In this document: piece after piece, positions 36,808 through 49,960 of the stretch | How positions within the stretch are numbered: position 1 is the first letter of the stretch | Layout of the letters: the number at the start of each line of letters is the position of its first letter | Origin: Isoetes taiwanensis | Taxonomy: Eukaryota > Streptophyta > Lycopodiopsida > Isoetales > Isoetaceae | DNA: 64,000 nt | Reading direction: 5' to 3' | Assembly (NCBI GenBank): GCA_021234155.1 | Contig: JAJEKV010000093.1 | Span: 3,339,174 to 3,403,173, forward strand | Notes under the pieces: generated by a model | Seen by the model: the letters and a program-made list of their open reading frames with translations, nothing else | Told to the model about the DNA's origin: nothing | Databases searched by the model: none | Translations under genes and position numbers: made by a program

Positions 36808-39134
36808 CAGCAGTATTGCTCTTGGCTGATAATAGAGGAAATCCGGTTCTGATATCACCAAGATACCATTAGCAAGCCAAAACAAAGTGCATGTACAAAT
36901 CTAGCTATGTATCCATCCAATCTACTCTAATGCCAACCTTGCAATATTGGAATGAGCTACAGAATCCATTAGTCTTCCCCATGTTTGACATGCCAAGAAA
37001 GAATGCCCTTCAAACACAAAACTTAATGCTAACTAGCAACGGGTGCCCGGCATTGCAAGAGCAAGCTAAAATCTTGTTTCATAAATCAAATTGTTAGTGC
37101 ACTTCTCAGTTGGTATCCAAAACGGTAGGCCAGCCATTTAAAACATAGAATGCACATGTTATACTAGATTAGATGCTTATTACATATAGTGGAATAATAT
37201 GTGAATCTATTAAGCTGAAGACCTTAGAAAGAACAAAATGTATAAACACACATTGGATTTTGTGGCTATGCAATTGAAATTCAGATCTGAAGTATCTTGG
37301 CTTTTTTATTCTGCATGAAGCAACTAATACAAACTGTTTTATTTGATGTAATACAGAGAGTTCCAAACAGTAGCTTTGCTTCAGGTGCGAGGGAAGATAA
37401 GGCATTAATAACGCACCATTATGACCTCCTAAAACATGTGGAGCTACCTGCAACAATATACACTAGATAAGCTGTCAAAAATGTTGCAACAAATGATGCT
37501 TACTTGAAACTGCTGTCAGCTCCGCTTGGTATAACAGACTTGCTCCTTGCAAAATGAAATCTAATATTGTAAAAATTGCACCAGAAGCTTAGGCATCACA
37601 GCTTGATATAAGAGAAGTTGACAAAATGGCAGGTTTTCTTCATTCAAGGTATTAATACATAATATATGCTTGGATGATTCTCATTATTGACAGTTTGATA
37701 ACAGAAATTGACTGGCCATATAAACATCACGGAATCCCCATATATGCTCAAAATATTAATTACTTCAGGAAAAAGAATAGTTATTCCAGAAAATTATAGA
37801 GCGATATGACAATAGCTTCCAGAATACATAGTTTTCTCTGTTCACTTCGGATGTCATCGATTGAGGCTGCTATTGACCCACATAAAATATGCTGCCACTG
37901 TCATTCAGATCGGTATAACAGAGATAACTCAGAGTACACGTCTTCACGCTCATACAGAATGCCCAAAAGCTGAAATCATAAAAACTTGACCTTAATATAG
38001 CTCCTTCTTAGAGTCAATGATGCTCCAGCAAGTCCAGAAAGCTTCTGCAGCATTCATTGTATCCATGTATATCAATGCATGTTGCCCCTGCCATAGCTCC
38101 ACACTGCTCACCATCACCACTGCTCGGCATCAGGTGAGAAACCAATGTTTTTAACTTGTCATCCAGATATTGCAATGTGTTCACAATTCAATGAAGTTCA
38201 GAACTTGTTATTTTCAACAGTAAACAGATTAGAAGAGGGAGATTACGGAAGCCAAAAAGAACGAAAGGAAGGGGTGAACTCAAGATAATGATCGACTGAG
38301 AATAAACCAAAGAAAGGGGTGGTAAGAAGGGCCATTTGTCTCAACGCAAAGAGCCTAGAAAGCTAAAGAAAAAGGCAAGGATGAAATAGATTTGAAAGCA
38401 AGAAGTCTGCAGAAGCATGTCTCTTATCTCTTTTATGAAGGAATACTGGCGAACAAATCAAGGAGAAAGAGCCTAATGTTTTTGTGTTTGCAGCTCATTC
38501 ATATCTCATTCAATGCACTATATTCTCTGTTCAGAATTTCCCATTTGATTGAATGGATAACTTATGTAATATCTCTGCGCCGGACTGCTGCATAAGCAAG
38601 ACAGCCAAAACAGTTAGTGATTATGGTGGTAAGAACAAAATAGGGATTTAGCAACTTAACAACATGGCCTGGAAATTTTTGTGTGAATAAACATGCATAA
38701 ATTTCTTGTTAAGGGAGTTGTTTCATTGAGGAGTGGGAACAGGAATCTAATCTTGTTGAGTAGAAGAAACAACTGAATATAATAGTTTCATCCTGTATTT
38801 TCGTACCAAATTTAATCCTTACCTGGAAAATTCATGACCTCTATGTAGGCTGAAGATGAGCGAAAGACGGCAGCCAATTGAAGATTCTTTAATGAGAAGT
38901 TGCCTTGACTTTCTTTAGCAACGAAGAAACAGTGACAGCAACTCAAGAACCTCTTAGCCAAGCAAGTAGTATTTGGATGAGATGATGTTCAAGAGGCTTC
39001 TCTAGATTCCAAAAGGGTCGCGTTTTCCATATCCACAGTCAGAACTCAAAGGCAATTTCCCAGAGTTTTTTGAATTTCGCTAAAAACTCTTTGAAAGCCA
39101 CCACCACCATGCAGTAAATGTGGAGGGATATCTA
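36808..39134. other. No recognisable gene; lies 3' of the PPR gene
   Basis: Only short frames occur (for example 38392-38595 plus, 37456-37169 minus). The last few hundred bases before 39135 would be the 3' untranslated region of the PPR gene if that gene is transcribed. I see no clear poly(A) signal that decides an end. Confidence 0.35.
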
Positions 39135-41196
39135 TTAAAATTTTCTGCATATATCATTACTCGCGATTAAGCTACTGTAGGTTACAGCATCAGGAGCACA
39201 TCCCCTTTCAACCATCTCTTGAAAAAGAGCATGGGCTTCAGATGGTTTTTGTGCTCTGTGAAGCCCATCTATCATTATGTTGTATGTAGTTACATTAGGC
39301 AAACAACCTCTGTCACTCATCGTCTTTAACATTGCAGAAGCATCATCAGGCCTTTTTGCTTTGCAGAGACCATTAATGAGTGTATTATAACTAATGATAT
39401 CTGGTTCAACTCCATTTCTTATCATGCGTTGCAAAAGTACCTGGGCATCATCAATTTTATCTGCTTTACAAAGTGCATCTAGTAGAACAGTGTAGGCAAC
39501 AACATCTGAGAAATAACACTGGGAAATCATTTTTTTTTCAAGTAAAATGTGGGCCTCTTTGACCCTCTTTCCTTTGAAAGGCCATCTAATAGTGTGTTGT
39601 AGGTGACTGCATCAGGAGTACAGCATACTATCATCTCCTCAAAATATCACATGCACTCTGTATCTCATTTGCCTTACAAAGTCCACTGATTAAGATATTA
39701 TAACTAAGCACATCTGGTTGGCAGCCGTTTGCAACCATGTCTTGTAGGAGGGCACGAGCATCAAGTGTATTTCCTACCTTACAATAGCCGTGAATCAAAC
39801 TGTTATATGTGATGATGTTAGGGACACAGCCCTTGGTAAACATTTCTTCCAGTATGGAACATGCACGCTGAACTTCACCCATCTTACAAAGGCCATCAAT
39901 GAGAGCATTATAAGTCACGATATTAGGAATGCATCCACTTGCCCGACATATTTTGTAGTATGATAAATGCCTCGTCAACCTTTTGTTCCCTGCATAGCCC
40001 ATCTATGAGTGTGGTATATGTAAAAAATATCAGGTATAAAACCTTTTCAATCATCTCTAACGTTAATGAAAAAATGCCTGTTGCACATCATTGTTCTTAC
40101 AAAAGCCATCAACCAGAGTATTGTAAAGTAATGATCTGAGGCTCACTCCCATTCTGAACCATTTCCTTGAAGAGGGCAAATGCCTCATCCATTTTATATG
40201 CTTTACAAAGACCATCAATTAACGAGCCATAAGTGACAACATCAGGAAGGCATCCTTTTGTTGGACCATCTGCTGCAAGAGGGGCTTGTGCTTCTCTAAT
40301 CTTCCAACCTTGCAAAGCCCATCTATCAAAGTATTATATGTAATGGTATCAGGCAGGCATCCTCTTCCAATCATCATCTGCAATATTTCATAAGCTTTAT
40401 TTAGATCATTTTGCTTTGCAGAAACCATTGATCACAGCATTGTATGCAACAACATCTGGATCACAACCATTTTGAGCCATTTGTTGGAGAATGGCATAAG
40501 CTTGATCCACCTTATTGACCTTACAAAGTGCATCAAGCAATATGCTATAAGAAACAACATCGGGACAACAACCATTTCTGATCATATTCTGGAATACATT
40601 CCAGGCTTCATCAATATTATCTGTCTTACAAAGCCCATCAATAAGGTGATTGTAAGTAAACGAATCAGGGTGGCAGTTATCTTCAACCATATATTCGACA
40701 AGTGCACGTGCCTCGCCCATGTTTTTACTTTTACAAAGTCCATCCACCAGAATGTTGTATGTGATGACAATAGGGTCACATCCATCTGCCTTCATCACTT
40801 CCAACAAATTACAAGCCTCCTCAATTCGGCCAGTTTTGCAAAGACAACTGATTAACGCATTGTATGTATAGATATCAGGCTTACATCCTTTAACAGACAT
40901 TATGTCAAAATACTTAAACACAACATTATAACAATGGGATTTGACAAGTAAGCGAAGAAGACTATTATAAGTGAATGTGACAGGGACAAAACCTGGTTGT
41001 GAAATAAAGCCCAGTCAAAGAAAAAAAAGAGCAACTGATGGACTTTTTTTATGTGCTGTAGTAATTGACCCACAACTGCAGGTGAGACTATTCCGCCACC
41101 ATATTGTTGGTCCAGTACCTCTTTCAATTGGCAGCTCTGTAGTCTCCCTTGTAAAATGCTGAGAAGTTGCCGAAATTGGCGACGGTATGTCTTCAC
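39135..41196 (-). pseudogene. P-class PPR protein gene with about 17 motifs and several single-base frameshifts
   Basis: P-class PPR proteins bind organellar RNA one base per 35-residue motif and act in stability, splicing or restoration of fertility. On the minus strand a run of 105-nt units spells variants of P-D-V-V-T-Y-N-x-L-I-D-G-L-C-K. Frames are 41196-40900, 40921-40406, 40428-40219, 40315-40109, 40002-39631 and 39530-39135, each continuing the motif phase of the last. The chosen start (41196) opens a basic, Asp/Glu-free stretch, M-K-T-Y-R-R-Q-F-R-Q-L-L-S, fitting a mitochondrial presequence; I cannot exclude an upstream start. Intact length would be about 650-680 residues. Shifts lie near 40985 (an A8 run), 40410, 40270, 40120, 40020, 39640 and 39570. 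Almost no nonsense substitution is present, so decay is recent or the shifts are sequence errors. No E or DYW domain is present. It has no relative in the window apart from the PLS fragment. Confidence 0.85.
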
Positions 41197-42190
41197 TCTC
41201 TGGCTGAGAGGGAGGCCATCTCAAGGCTGAAGCCTGTAAGACTCGGCCTCCGACACGGAAAACGCAACGACATCAGACAAACATTTTGGGTCGCCCGATT
41301 GTTGAATGTTACTGAGATAGCCTATGCCATCTAGTGCCATCTAGTGTGAATAGAAAATCGTTGGGGATTACGTTGCCTTTTTCGACCATGGTATTTGCCC
41401 CATCGTTATTTCCTTCTTTGGTTTTATTGTCTCTCCCCTGTGCTTGCATGCAATTCTGGGCTGCTCTATTCCTCTAAATTCAAATTGTAGCCCTGGCAGA
41501 GAGCTCCAGGCATAATATAGGCAGCAAGGAGTTTGGATTTGACCTGAGGCAGCTGATTTTGGCTTGTCAGACCTTGTAGAGCCTTTCTTCATCATTTTAG
41601 GGACTCATACAATGGTTTCAGGACAAACTTTGTTTTATACATAGAATCTTAAAGTATTAATACTTCTATTCAAGTTCTTCTACTTTATAAGTGTGCCTTC
41701 CTTGTATGTTCATGCCATCTTGTAATCATCTCAGGTACATCCATGGCATCTTTGGGGCCAAAACAAATGTAGCAACTAGGTTTATGATGAGCAAAACTTT
41801 TGCCCAATTCTAAGTTTTGTCAAGGGTGAACAAAGAAAACCCACAACTAAAGAAATGCGTCTGCACAGGGTATCTAGAATGAAACATGGGCCTTATTGAA
41901 ATATCTCATCATGGATATCCCTTTTTATTATATTTTTTGAATGGGTACCCCCAATCTTTGGAGGGAGATGGTTGGGTTTTGATATGGCCTCGGTCAATAA
42001 GAAAGCGGTCAGGTGCTTCTTTTAGTCCATGCAAATACAAGCATGTAAATACGGGATAAACAATAAAAAAATTGGAAAGACACCCATTGGGCACTATCAA
42101 CACAACCCTATCACAATGGGCCCGTCAAGCGAAAAAATAAAAATAAATTGAATTTAAATGGCCAAGATTTGAATTTAATGGGCGTGATCG
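41197..42190. other. Upstream region of the PPR gene; no other gene seen
   Basis: 41197-41640 would hold its promoter and 5' leader. I find no TATA box I would defend. 41641-42190 is AT-rich with short frames only. Confidence 0.35.
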
Positions 42191-42205
42191 TCTTGTGTCC
42201 GTGGC

Positions 42206-43925
42206 AAAAAAAAAAATAATAGAATAGAATAGAATAGAATGGGTTCTTAAGCGTCCACGGAGACCAACCCAAACAAAAAGAGAGCGTAATGCGACATCTT
42301 GTGATTAAAAACCCCAGAAGGGCGGTTTTCGAGGAAAAACCTTAGCGGTAATAAGCATCGGGCATTTAATACAATTGCATAGTGACAGGTTCAAGACCGT
42401 CTCGTAGGACACAAAGCGAAGTCGGTGCATCCATAACCTCTGGAGGTATGACCCCAACAAACCTAATCGACGCCAGTAGTCAATGGCGATGCAATGGGTG
42501 GCCAGGGCACTAGTAGTCGAACATACCTCTCTCGGATATGGGCAAATCTTGGGGCGTGTGACGGAGGGTATGACATTCATCCTCAATGGCGCTGGTGGCA
42601 CCGCAAAAGCCTTTGCTCTCGTGCTTCTCGAGCCCAACGCCTGTTTCAATGCGAGGCTGATGTGCACGTCGCGAATGGAGGCTATAAGTGCATTGCTTCT
42701 TCATGGAAATTTGGATGTACAAGTCTTGGTGTGGGCCTCTTGTGAGCCCTAGGATTGACTTCTTTGGCCGATAGTATGCCGACTTAACATGTGTCCGAGC
42801 TCTGCATCCCGGCTTGCGAAGGAAAGTAGCATCAGTGCGGTTTAAGTGCCTCGCGATCTTTCTTTGTCATGACACGACTGGTTGTTTGCTGCGAGCCCGG
42901 CGTGAGAACCAGCGAGCTTGCTTGTTCTTTCCAGATTTGAGGCGTTGGGGACATCGCCGCGTGGCCAAAGCAAGATGGGGCAAAGTTAATGTATCGACCA
43001 TAGTGACCACCTTTTGGAAGTAAGCGATATGGCGTTCCAATGCGGCGGATTGAAGGGGTAGAAAGCTTTGTCTCTGGAGTAGGATGCAGTGCGGGCTGGA
43101 CTTCACCCCGGGGCCCGTGCCAAGAAGGCCTTACGCGTGCTCGAGGGTCATTCGGTGTTGAGGGATATCAGGACCCCACACTTACGCCCCATACAAAGGA
43201 CCGGCTCAACCAAGGCCCTAAACAAATGTATTTGGTGGGGCATACAACTTCATGCCTTGTGGTTTGTTGTTACGCATGGCATATAGTGCTTTCCCAACCG
43301 GCGAAGTGACCAGCAACCCCGATAGTCAAACATCCCAATGGGTGGTAGTTGAGAACTCAATCCCCAAGTACTTGTAGGTTTGAGCCACCTCTACCTCTTG
43401 CCCCCAGTAAGTGAAGGTGGGAAGCCTTGGGCGACGAGACGATGCAACTGGCGGCACCCTAGTCTTGGCCAAGTTAACTTCGCGTACGCCGTTGAATTGG
43501 CAAAAGTGTCAAGAGCATCGGTGACACCGCATGTCCTGAGTATAGGCCATGAGGTTGACATCATCGGCATATATGAGTTGCCCGATTATTGTGATGCATG
43601 AGATGCGCTGGCCTCCATGCTCGAAGCCAATCTTCCAACTGATCAATGTATAGGCCAAAGAGTGTGGGGGAGAGGGGGCAAACCGACGCATTCAATGCTC
43701 GACATTAAATTTGTCTTCTTTGATGTGATCGGCTTTGAGCATGCCTCGTCACAGCCTATATATCGCATTTTGCAAGTCGGGGGTCCCATTTGCCGCATCG
43801 TCCGAGCTTGTTGCGGGTCGTGGTTTTAACGCTTTTGCAAAATCGGTTGAAAACTTGATGCGGGTTCTGCCGGCGATTCCTGCTATCCTCAATCAATGTG
43901 CGCAGAGTGAAGATGTCAAATGGAT
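42206..43925 (-). pseudogene. LINE ORF2 fragment (RT to C-terminus) with 3' end and (ATTCT)n tail
   Basis: On the minus strand the RT palm is readable across frames: L-Q-N-A-I-Y-R-L and I-K-E-D-K-F-N-V (near 43750-43690), S-P-T-L-F-G-L-Y-I-D-Q-L-E-D-W-L (near 43670), and I-Y-A-D-D-V-N-L-M-A-Y-T (YADD near 43580-43569). Then come F-T-Y-W-G-Q-E-V-E-V and T-Y-K-Y-L-G (near 43420-43380), which close a non-LTR RT. The C-terminal part continues through 43106-42867 and 42722-42510. The 3' non-coding end has 'ggtttttcctcgaaaaccg', 'ctctctttttgtttgggttg' and 'ccgtggacgctta', then an ATTCT repeat tail (42240-42206). The 5' part is missing and frames change many times. The same family recurs at 8575-9660 (plus) and as 3' ends at 22720 and 56740. 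Confidence 0.8.
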
Positions 43926-44149
43926 GTCAATAATGGATGTCAAATGTTTAGACATGCAATATTGCTCGTTCAAGACTTTAATGCATGCCAAAAGCCACGT
44001 CATACTTTAGATAGCATGATGTGATACCTTGGATGCTTCTTTTATCCACATGGTAAATTAGTATTAGTCTACGCCAAAAAAATCTTTGGGTTTGGGCAGA
44101 AGTATGATTCGGGCCATATAGGCATAGATAATCTCACACCAAATATTAT
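43926..44149. other. Short spacer between two LINE fragments
   Basis: No motif seen. 'tggatgtcaaatg' is locally repeated (43922 and 43937). Confidence 0.3.
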
Positions 44150-45480
44150 GGAAGGTTCTTTCAAAATAATCTTGATGCACAAACATGTGGTAGAGATCAC
44201 AACATGGTCAGTTTGTGATTGTAGCTGCCGGAGTTTTTTTTTTGAAGAACGTGATTTACTTCATATTATACACTCAAAATATTACAAAGTACTTCCAGAA
44301 GTAAGAAATGTCTCTGAAGCATCAATCACTTTTAGATGATCACTCCATATTGGAATTTTAATACGATCAGGGCCAATTGAGATCCTAAAGCAATTATACT
44401 TCTTACAATTTCTTGAAGCACCCACGAGAAGAAATACGTTTATCATAAAAGACCTTTCTTCGCCTTGGCTTCCATACACTCCATATTAGCCAAGACTTTG
44501 CCATGTGAAATGCAATCCTTTTAGAAATCAATCGATTTGGATAAATACCCAAAAGAAAGTCCGACTATCCAAAGATACTCCAAAAGAGAATGCAACGGGG
44601 ACCTAAGACTACCATTTCTGCACACAAATATAAACGGTGCTCCAATATTTCAATGCAAGCCTCACATTGGGCAAAGTGGGCTTACTCGGCTTAAAGCGAT
44701 GAACCATCTCATTAACTCTCAAAGAGCGCGATGAATCACACTGCCAAAGTAGAACATTTACCTTTGGAGGATTATATTTAGACAAAAAAAAGTTCGGATG
44801 GATTGCCATTGAGAAGGCAAAGTCCGTAAGTGCCATTTCGGAAGGTGATAAAGTATTTGAGGAGGTAAGCAATGCAGCATGAATCGACTAGCTTCTTGCC
44901 TTCTTTAATACCTTGAACAAAGTTCCGAAGATCTCTTGTTACCCACCTTCTTAATTAGAGGAAGAGCACTTGCTACATAAGCCCATATACGATATCTTTA
45001 TCCAACAATCCATATGTCTCGAAACCATTGCCAAGGAGCAATGTCAATACCAAAATACCAGCTGTTCAATAGAAATAATGCACCGCTCTCCTCCACATTT
45101 GGGGAATGCGCATGCATAAATTATGACAACCGGGTGTAGTTGTCCATGGTATACAAAAGGCAACCGGGGAAGGGGAAGATGCCCGGAGACAAGCTTTCCA
45201 ATCAAATGTAATCACCTGCTGGACTACCTTCCAGGCCCGAAGCAAGCCTTTCAGTACTGGAGAAGCATGTGAAGAAGCTTTCAATGGATATATAACAATG
45301 CCCAAGGGAGCTCAATTCTCACACCACGCTTATGAAAAACCACACACTTCTTTACTGATTGTTTAAGTAACTTCATACCTGGTGATGCACAATCATCTTT
45401 CAACAAACTGAACAATAGCTTAGAAGCTAAGACCTTACCCTGTAGCTGCCGGAGCTTTATAGCCCTACGTTAGTCATACT
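44150..45480 (-). pseudogene. Second LINE family: zf-RVT-type C-terminus
   Basis: The minus frame 44872-44609 includes K-V-N-V-L-L-W-Q followed by S-L-R-V-N-E-M-V-H-R-F and K-P-S-K-P-T-L-P. This is the wording of the zinc-binding domain found after the RT in plant L1-like LINEs (zf-RVT), here without the expected cysteines. Upstream, 45000-44880 reads A-Y-V-A-S-A-L-P-L-I-K-K, and 45305-45066 holds G-L-L-R-A-W-K-V-V-Q-Q-V-I-T-F. Downstream frames 44479-44282 may be the end of the protein. The sequence differs from the LINE at 42206-43925, so a different family or a non-overlapping part is meant. It is decayed, with no intact frame. Confidence 0.6.
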
Positions 45481-47580
45481 TCCTTAGCATGTTGATGTGC
45501 AACTCTTACAGTTTTGAAAGAAAATAATATTTCGTTTTGACTCCAAAATCATCTGTTAAATGATAACACCATTGTAAATCTCAAGAGGCTTCAAATCATA
45601 GTTTAGTCCTAATGGAACAGTAAGAACCGGACATGTTAGCTCAGTTTTGCAAGAGGTTATGTAGGAATAATTCATTGTTGCGCCCAGTAGTAGCGGCTAG
45701 TGTTTGTTTTAAAAGTAACATTCACTTTCTTATTTGGTAGATTTACGGCTTGAACGCTCACATATACAAGAATATTTGTTGCAATGCTTTTTATGTTGCA
45801 GTTTTTCACCATTTGAAAGATATTGAATCGGAGATTTTGACCGCGAGTTCAAGTCTATTACTTTAATATCGTCAAGCTTGGCGATGTTTAGCCGTTGGCG
45901 TGGGAAACACCATTCTTGCACCCGGCTTGCGATGATTCTTTGGAGGATCGAGGCTTAGAAATATGATCTTGCTATGAGGGTGGTTTCACACTATCACATG
46001 ACAGTGAGCAGACATTTAGCACCATAGAATAGCAAAAAAAAGTCTCAACCTCTGTGAGGACCCCATGCTTTATTTCCTCAATGTAGTCATATATACTAAT
46101 TTAAGTTTGGCATTACAAAATATGAATCTGGGATAATAGATAGCAAATATGTTGTATGCCTTAATAGAGCCAAGTTTTTGAGGCAGTTTCTGATGCTCTT
46201 TTAGAGCCCACATTATCAAACACTTTAAGGACTGTCATATATCTACCCTAGAATTAGGCATTCCAATTAACCACCACATGAACAAGACATGTCGGGTTAA
46301 ACACCACATAAAGATGGAAGTAACCACAGTTGTTTAATTGGTAGTTTAAGCGGGATGCTTTTTATCACGGGTACGGATATGGCATATAACTTCAAATATT
46401 TCAACATTTTCTAGGAAACCCACAGGTGGATCTCGAGCAGAAATGGATTATAGAGAACGTTATAAAGAAAGCATGAGAATACTGATTTTGAGGATGTTGC
46501 TTCACATTTTAGCAACAAAACTTATAGTTTTTCATCGCACCTAATATGTTGTGCATAATTCCAATCCATTTCTATATATGAGAACAAAGGATGGATCGAG
46601 AACTATATGCATGCATATTAACTTGCAGGAACTAGAAGGTAAATGCTTAAAAATATACGTCTTATACTTTCAATGATGTTTTTATTGGCCGTGACATTCA
46701 GCTAGGAGATGGAGAAGGGAAGATACTTTTGATGCACATGAGATAAAGACCATTAAACATAACAATGGGCTGGAATTTTCATGTTCTGCCATTACATCAC
46801 ATCAATGTTTCAGGAGATTTTCTTTAATATGTCTAGCCTTTTTAATGTCTGTTGACTTTGATGGCTATGTAGTTTTAGGATAGCATTGATGAAAGTGCAT
46901 ATCCTATTCCCTCAAGGATTATAATAGATTGTTACGTTAAGAGAAATGCAATTGATTACATTACATATTAACTATCATTATGTTCAAGTTTTTGTGTGCG
47001 CTAAATACCCAACCTGTTTTGCGAAGGGGTACACGTTATGATGTGTGCAGAACATGGAGACTTTAATGTTCCAGTAAAGTATATGCCATGAAACATATAT
47101 TATATTGCCACATCATAGTACATGTCACCTAGATGACATGTACAATGATAGGATTTGCATGACCCAACACATGCATGCCACGTAAATCGCATGCATCTTG
47201 AGAACCGATAGGTGGTGTTGCACAATGATACGTAGTATGCTAGTGCATGTCAATCATTCGGCAATTGGCATATTATCTATCTACACATATATAAGTGAGT
47301 TACAAATTTCTATTTTCTGTTGTTTTTGTAATTGGGTATTTTTTTTACCCAATCGATTTGTTGCTTTTTGTTGCCACGTTTTTTGTATAGCCTTATCTAA
47401 TCCGTCGAACTCAGAGTATAGTAAGGTGTCCACAAGCTAAGCTATCGTTATCCCATCCACAAGCTAAGCTATGCTATTATTGTATAATCCCCACGCCCAC
47501 AAACTATGGCGATTGGATAGTCACGTGCACGGTGTTGGTTATTTAGAAGAGGATCGGTCCTTCTTCATGTGGGGCAGCTC
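45481..47580. other. No recognisable gene
   Basis: AT-rich; the longest frames are 63-80 codons (45921-45730 minus, 47198-47440 plus) without known motifs. A short tandem 'atccacaagctaagctat' occurs at 47432 and 47456. Confidence 0.35.
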
Positions 47581-47583
47581 GGC

Positions 47584-48170
47584 TTAGCCGTGATTAAAGA
47601 GGCTAACGGGTTTACGTCTTTTAGGGTACGGATGAAAAAGCACCGCCATGCCACCCGGATTTGGCTTGTGGAACGCAAAAAATAAAGCCCTATCTTGGGG
47701 CGGGCTTGGGAATTTGAAGAGGAAGAGGAAGAAGAAAAAAGAGGTATGGTATGGGCTTGGTGGCAAAGGGGGAATTTTTGTTTTGGGTTTTATGAAGGAT
47801 TGTGTTTGTTTGGGAGATGGGTGGGATGTGGATGGGATAGCCAAAACCGTGGTACCCTTTTTCCGGCCTCGGCCTTGTTTGTTGTTGGCGCTGTGCGTGC
47901 GTATTTTTCAACAAGAGTTGGCAGCCATAGCCGAGCTCGAGAATAATAAGAAGAAGAAGAAGAAGGAGGAGGTGGGTTGCTCCAGTCCCTTCCCAGAAAG
48001 AGCAAAAATATGTGGCACATCCTAAAACCAACGAGAATCTTGAAACACCGTACCGTCGAGAGCAAATCAACATTTGGGTTAAGTGTTTTGTTATGGATTA
48101 AAGAGATCTTTTCTCGATTTTTCGGTGATGGAAGGATTTGGTGCATAATGTGAAATTTGATTCTCAAGGT
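47584..48170. other. Purine-biased low-complexity stretch with overlapping frames on both strands
   Basis: Frames of 125 codons plus (47648-48025) and 127 and 125 codons minus overlap here. The plus frame is rich in Lys, Gly and Trp from GAAGAAG runs. Overlap on both strands and compositional bias argue against a real protein. I would keep only the plus frame as a weak candidate. Confidence 0.25.
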
Positions 48171-49195
48171 TTTGGGCGATGCTGTGGCCGGGGATTGGTG
48201 GGTGTTGGAAAAGAATTTGGAAAGTTATTTGGAGTGTCCATTTCGGTGAGAATGTGACAAACTAGCGGCGGATGGATGCTCGTTTGGACAAAATTGGAAG
48301 AGAAAAAAGGGCACTTCCACTCACTCATACATACATATCCTTGAAGAAGCGGCCCAGGTGCATGTGGTCTCTAACTTTCGGCCATTTTCTGTTTGCCCAA
48401 GTCGGAGAAGTCAAAGCATGAGCATGGTCTTCATTTATCCAAGGACTACTTTTTGCCCTTTACTTTTCCTCCCCTCCTCATATTGATCAACCAAAATTTT
48501 TGCCGCCACAAAAATGTGCGGATCTGAGATTTTAAGTACCACTTGATTCTGAGAATAGGGCATAAAAAGCGAGCGGGAGTTGCTCTCTCCGGTTCAAACA
48601 TGATTAAGTTAGCATAGAACATAGTACATGTTTTACTTGCTTCAAAGGAGCCGCTAATAATCAAAAGTTGTGCGTTTCATTGCCTCAAGCGTTGTAAATG
48701 AGATGCCATCAATTGCTTGGAAATACTGACTTTGTAGGAGGCTTGACAAGGCGTGGAAGTGTAAGAGTAATGAAACGAAAGGCGACATATTAATTCTCAT
48801 ATCACCTCCACAATGTGTGAGATGCATCCTCTTCTTTGCTTCACGAACTTACATGGAAGAAGAACATACTCTAGGAAATTCCAAATGCACCTACGCTTTG
48901 TTGTTGCTTATCGTGTCAAATGCATCAAATGTGTCGTATTGAGAACAAAATGAGAACAAATATTAATCAACTTGGTTTCCACATGCATACTTTACCTCCC
49001 TCTTGAATTTAAAGCCCAATAAAGAGTGAAATTCTGAAATACATAAAATGTTATGATGTGATTAGCTAAAACATACAATAAATTTACCATGGGATAGTTA
49101 TATCCTTAAAGTCTTCAAAACTTCAACCCACAATTGCTATACTTGGTAAAAGCTTGGTTGTTATTAATTGCACTACTAAAACAATAGAATCAGAG
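48171..49195. other. No recognisable gene
   Basis: AT-rich intergenic DNA. The frame 48664-48446 (minus, 72 codons) has no motif I know. Confidence 0.35.
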
Positions 49196-49198
49196 AAA

Positions 49199-49330
49199 AG
49201 CCCAGCCCAGTATATATGAGCATTCCAAATTTATATTACAAATAAGCCCAGCCCAGTATATATGAGCATTCCAAATTTATATTACAAATGAAATGAATTC
49301 ATGAGCATTCCAAATTTATATGACAGAATG
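49199..49330. repeat. Tandem repeat, 46-bp unit, about 2.5 copies
   Basis: 'cccagcccagtatatatgag' at 49201 and 49247, followed by 'cattccaaatttatat'. The last part recurs a third time near 49304. Confidence 0.85.
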
Positions 49331-49639
49331 AAATGAATTGATCAAGGTCTAGGATCTATTATTTGTCTATGGAGATATTGTGAACCCTCAAGATACGGGC
49401 TCGAAATTTGCCGGGTGTCGAGGAAAGAGAGCACTCTGTATGCATCGGACTTCGTCGCCAACTAGTCCTCCGACCATCATTATTTCATATGATGCAGTCG
49501 AGCGGTTGAAGGCGGTACACGTGCCCTGCGTGTTTACCTACTTCCATAATTTTCCGTTGGAGCCTTATCACGAATCCCCAGTTTATTGTTGTGCTAACTT
49601 TTTAAGATAAGGTTTCCTTTTTAAACGTGGTTAGGTTTC

Positions 49640-49960
49640 CACTTGATATTGTTTTTTTTTTTTTTGACACTAGGGGATATTATTGTGTATTTTTGGCCAA
49701 GGTGGAGGTATGAGTCCCCACGGCGTGTATTCCTTTTCATCCCCCGGTGTTTGGTGTTAAGATCCTCTTTTTCTAAGTGGGTTGGGGGTCTTGGCCCAAG
49801 GTCTTGGAACATCAAATTGTGGGTTCAAATCGTGGTGATATGCTCTATTGTATGTTTTCGATGCCCTTATATTCATGGTGGAGGTAAGAGCCCTCATGAA
49901 TACTTTGGTTTCTATATGTTGTTTACTTTACATTTTCTTCCTATTCACACATCATTTTTT
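49640..49960 (+). mobile_element. Possible SINE (one or two overlapping copies)
   Basis: A B-box-like GGGTTCAAATCGTGG (about 49821-49835) follows TTGGCCCAAGGTC (about 49792), a poor A box. The phrase 'ggtggaggta(t/a)gag(t/c)cc' occurs twice (49701 and 49879), as if two copies share a body. A T14 run lies at 49651-49664. No clear ends. Confidence 0.35.

Noticed and set aside
47584..48170. 125-127 codon overlapping frames on both strands
   Set aside because: Purine-rich low complexity gives few stops on either strand. The peptides are Lys/Gly- or Leu/Pro-biased without motifs.
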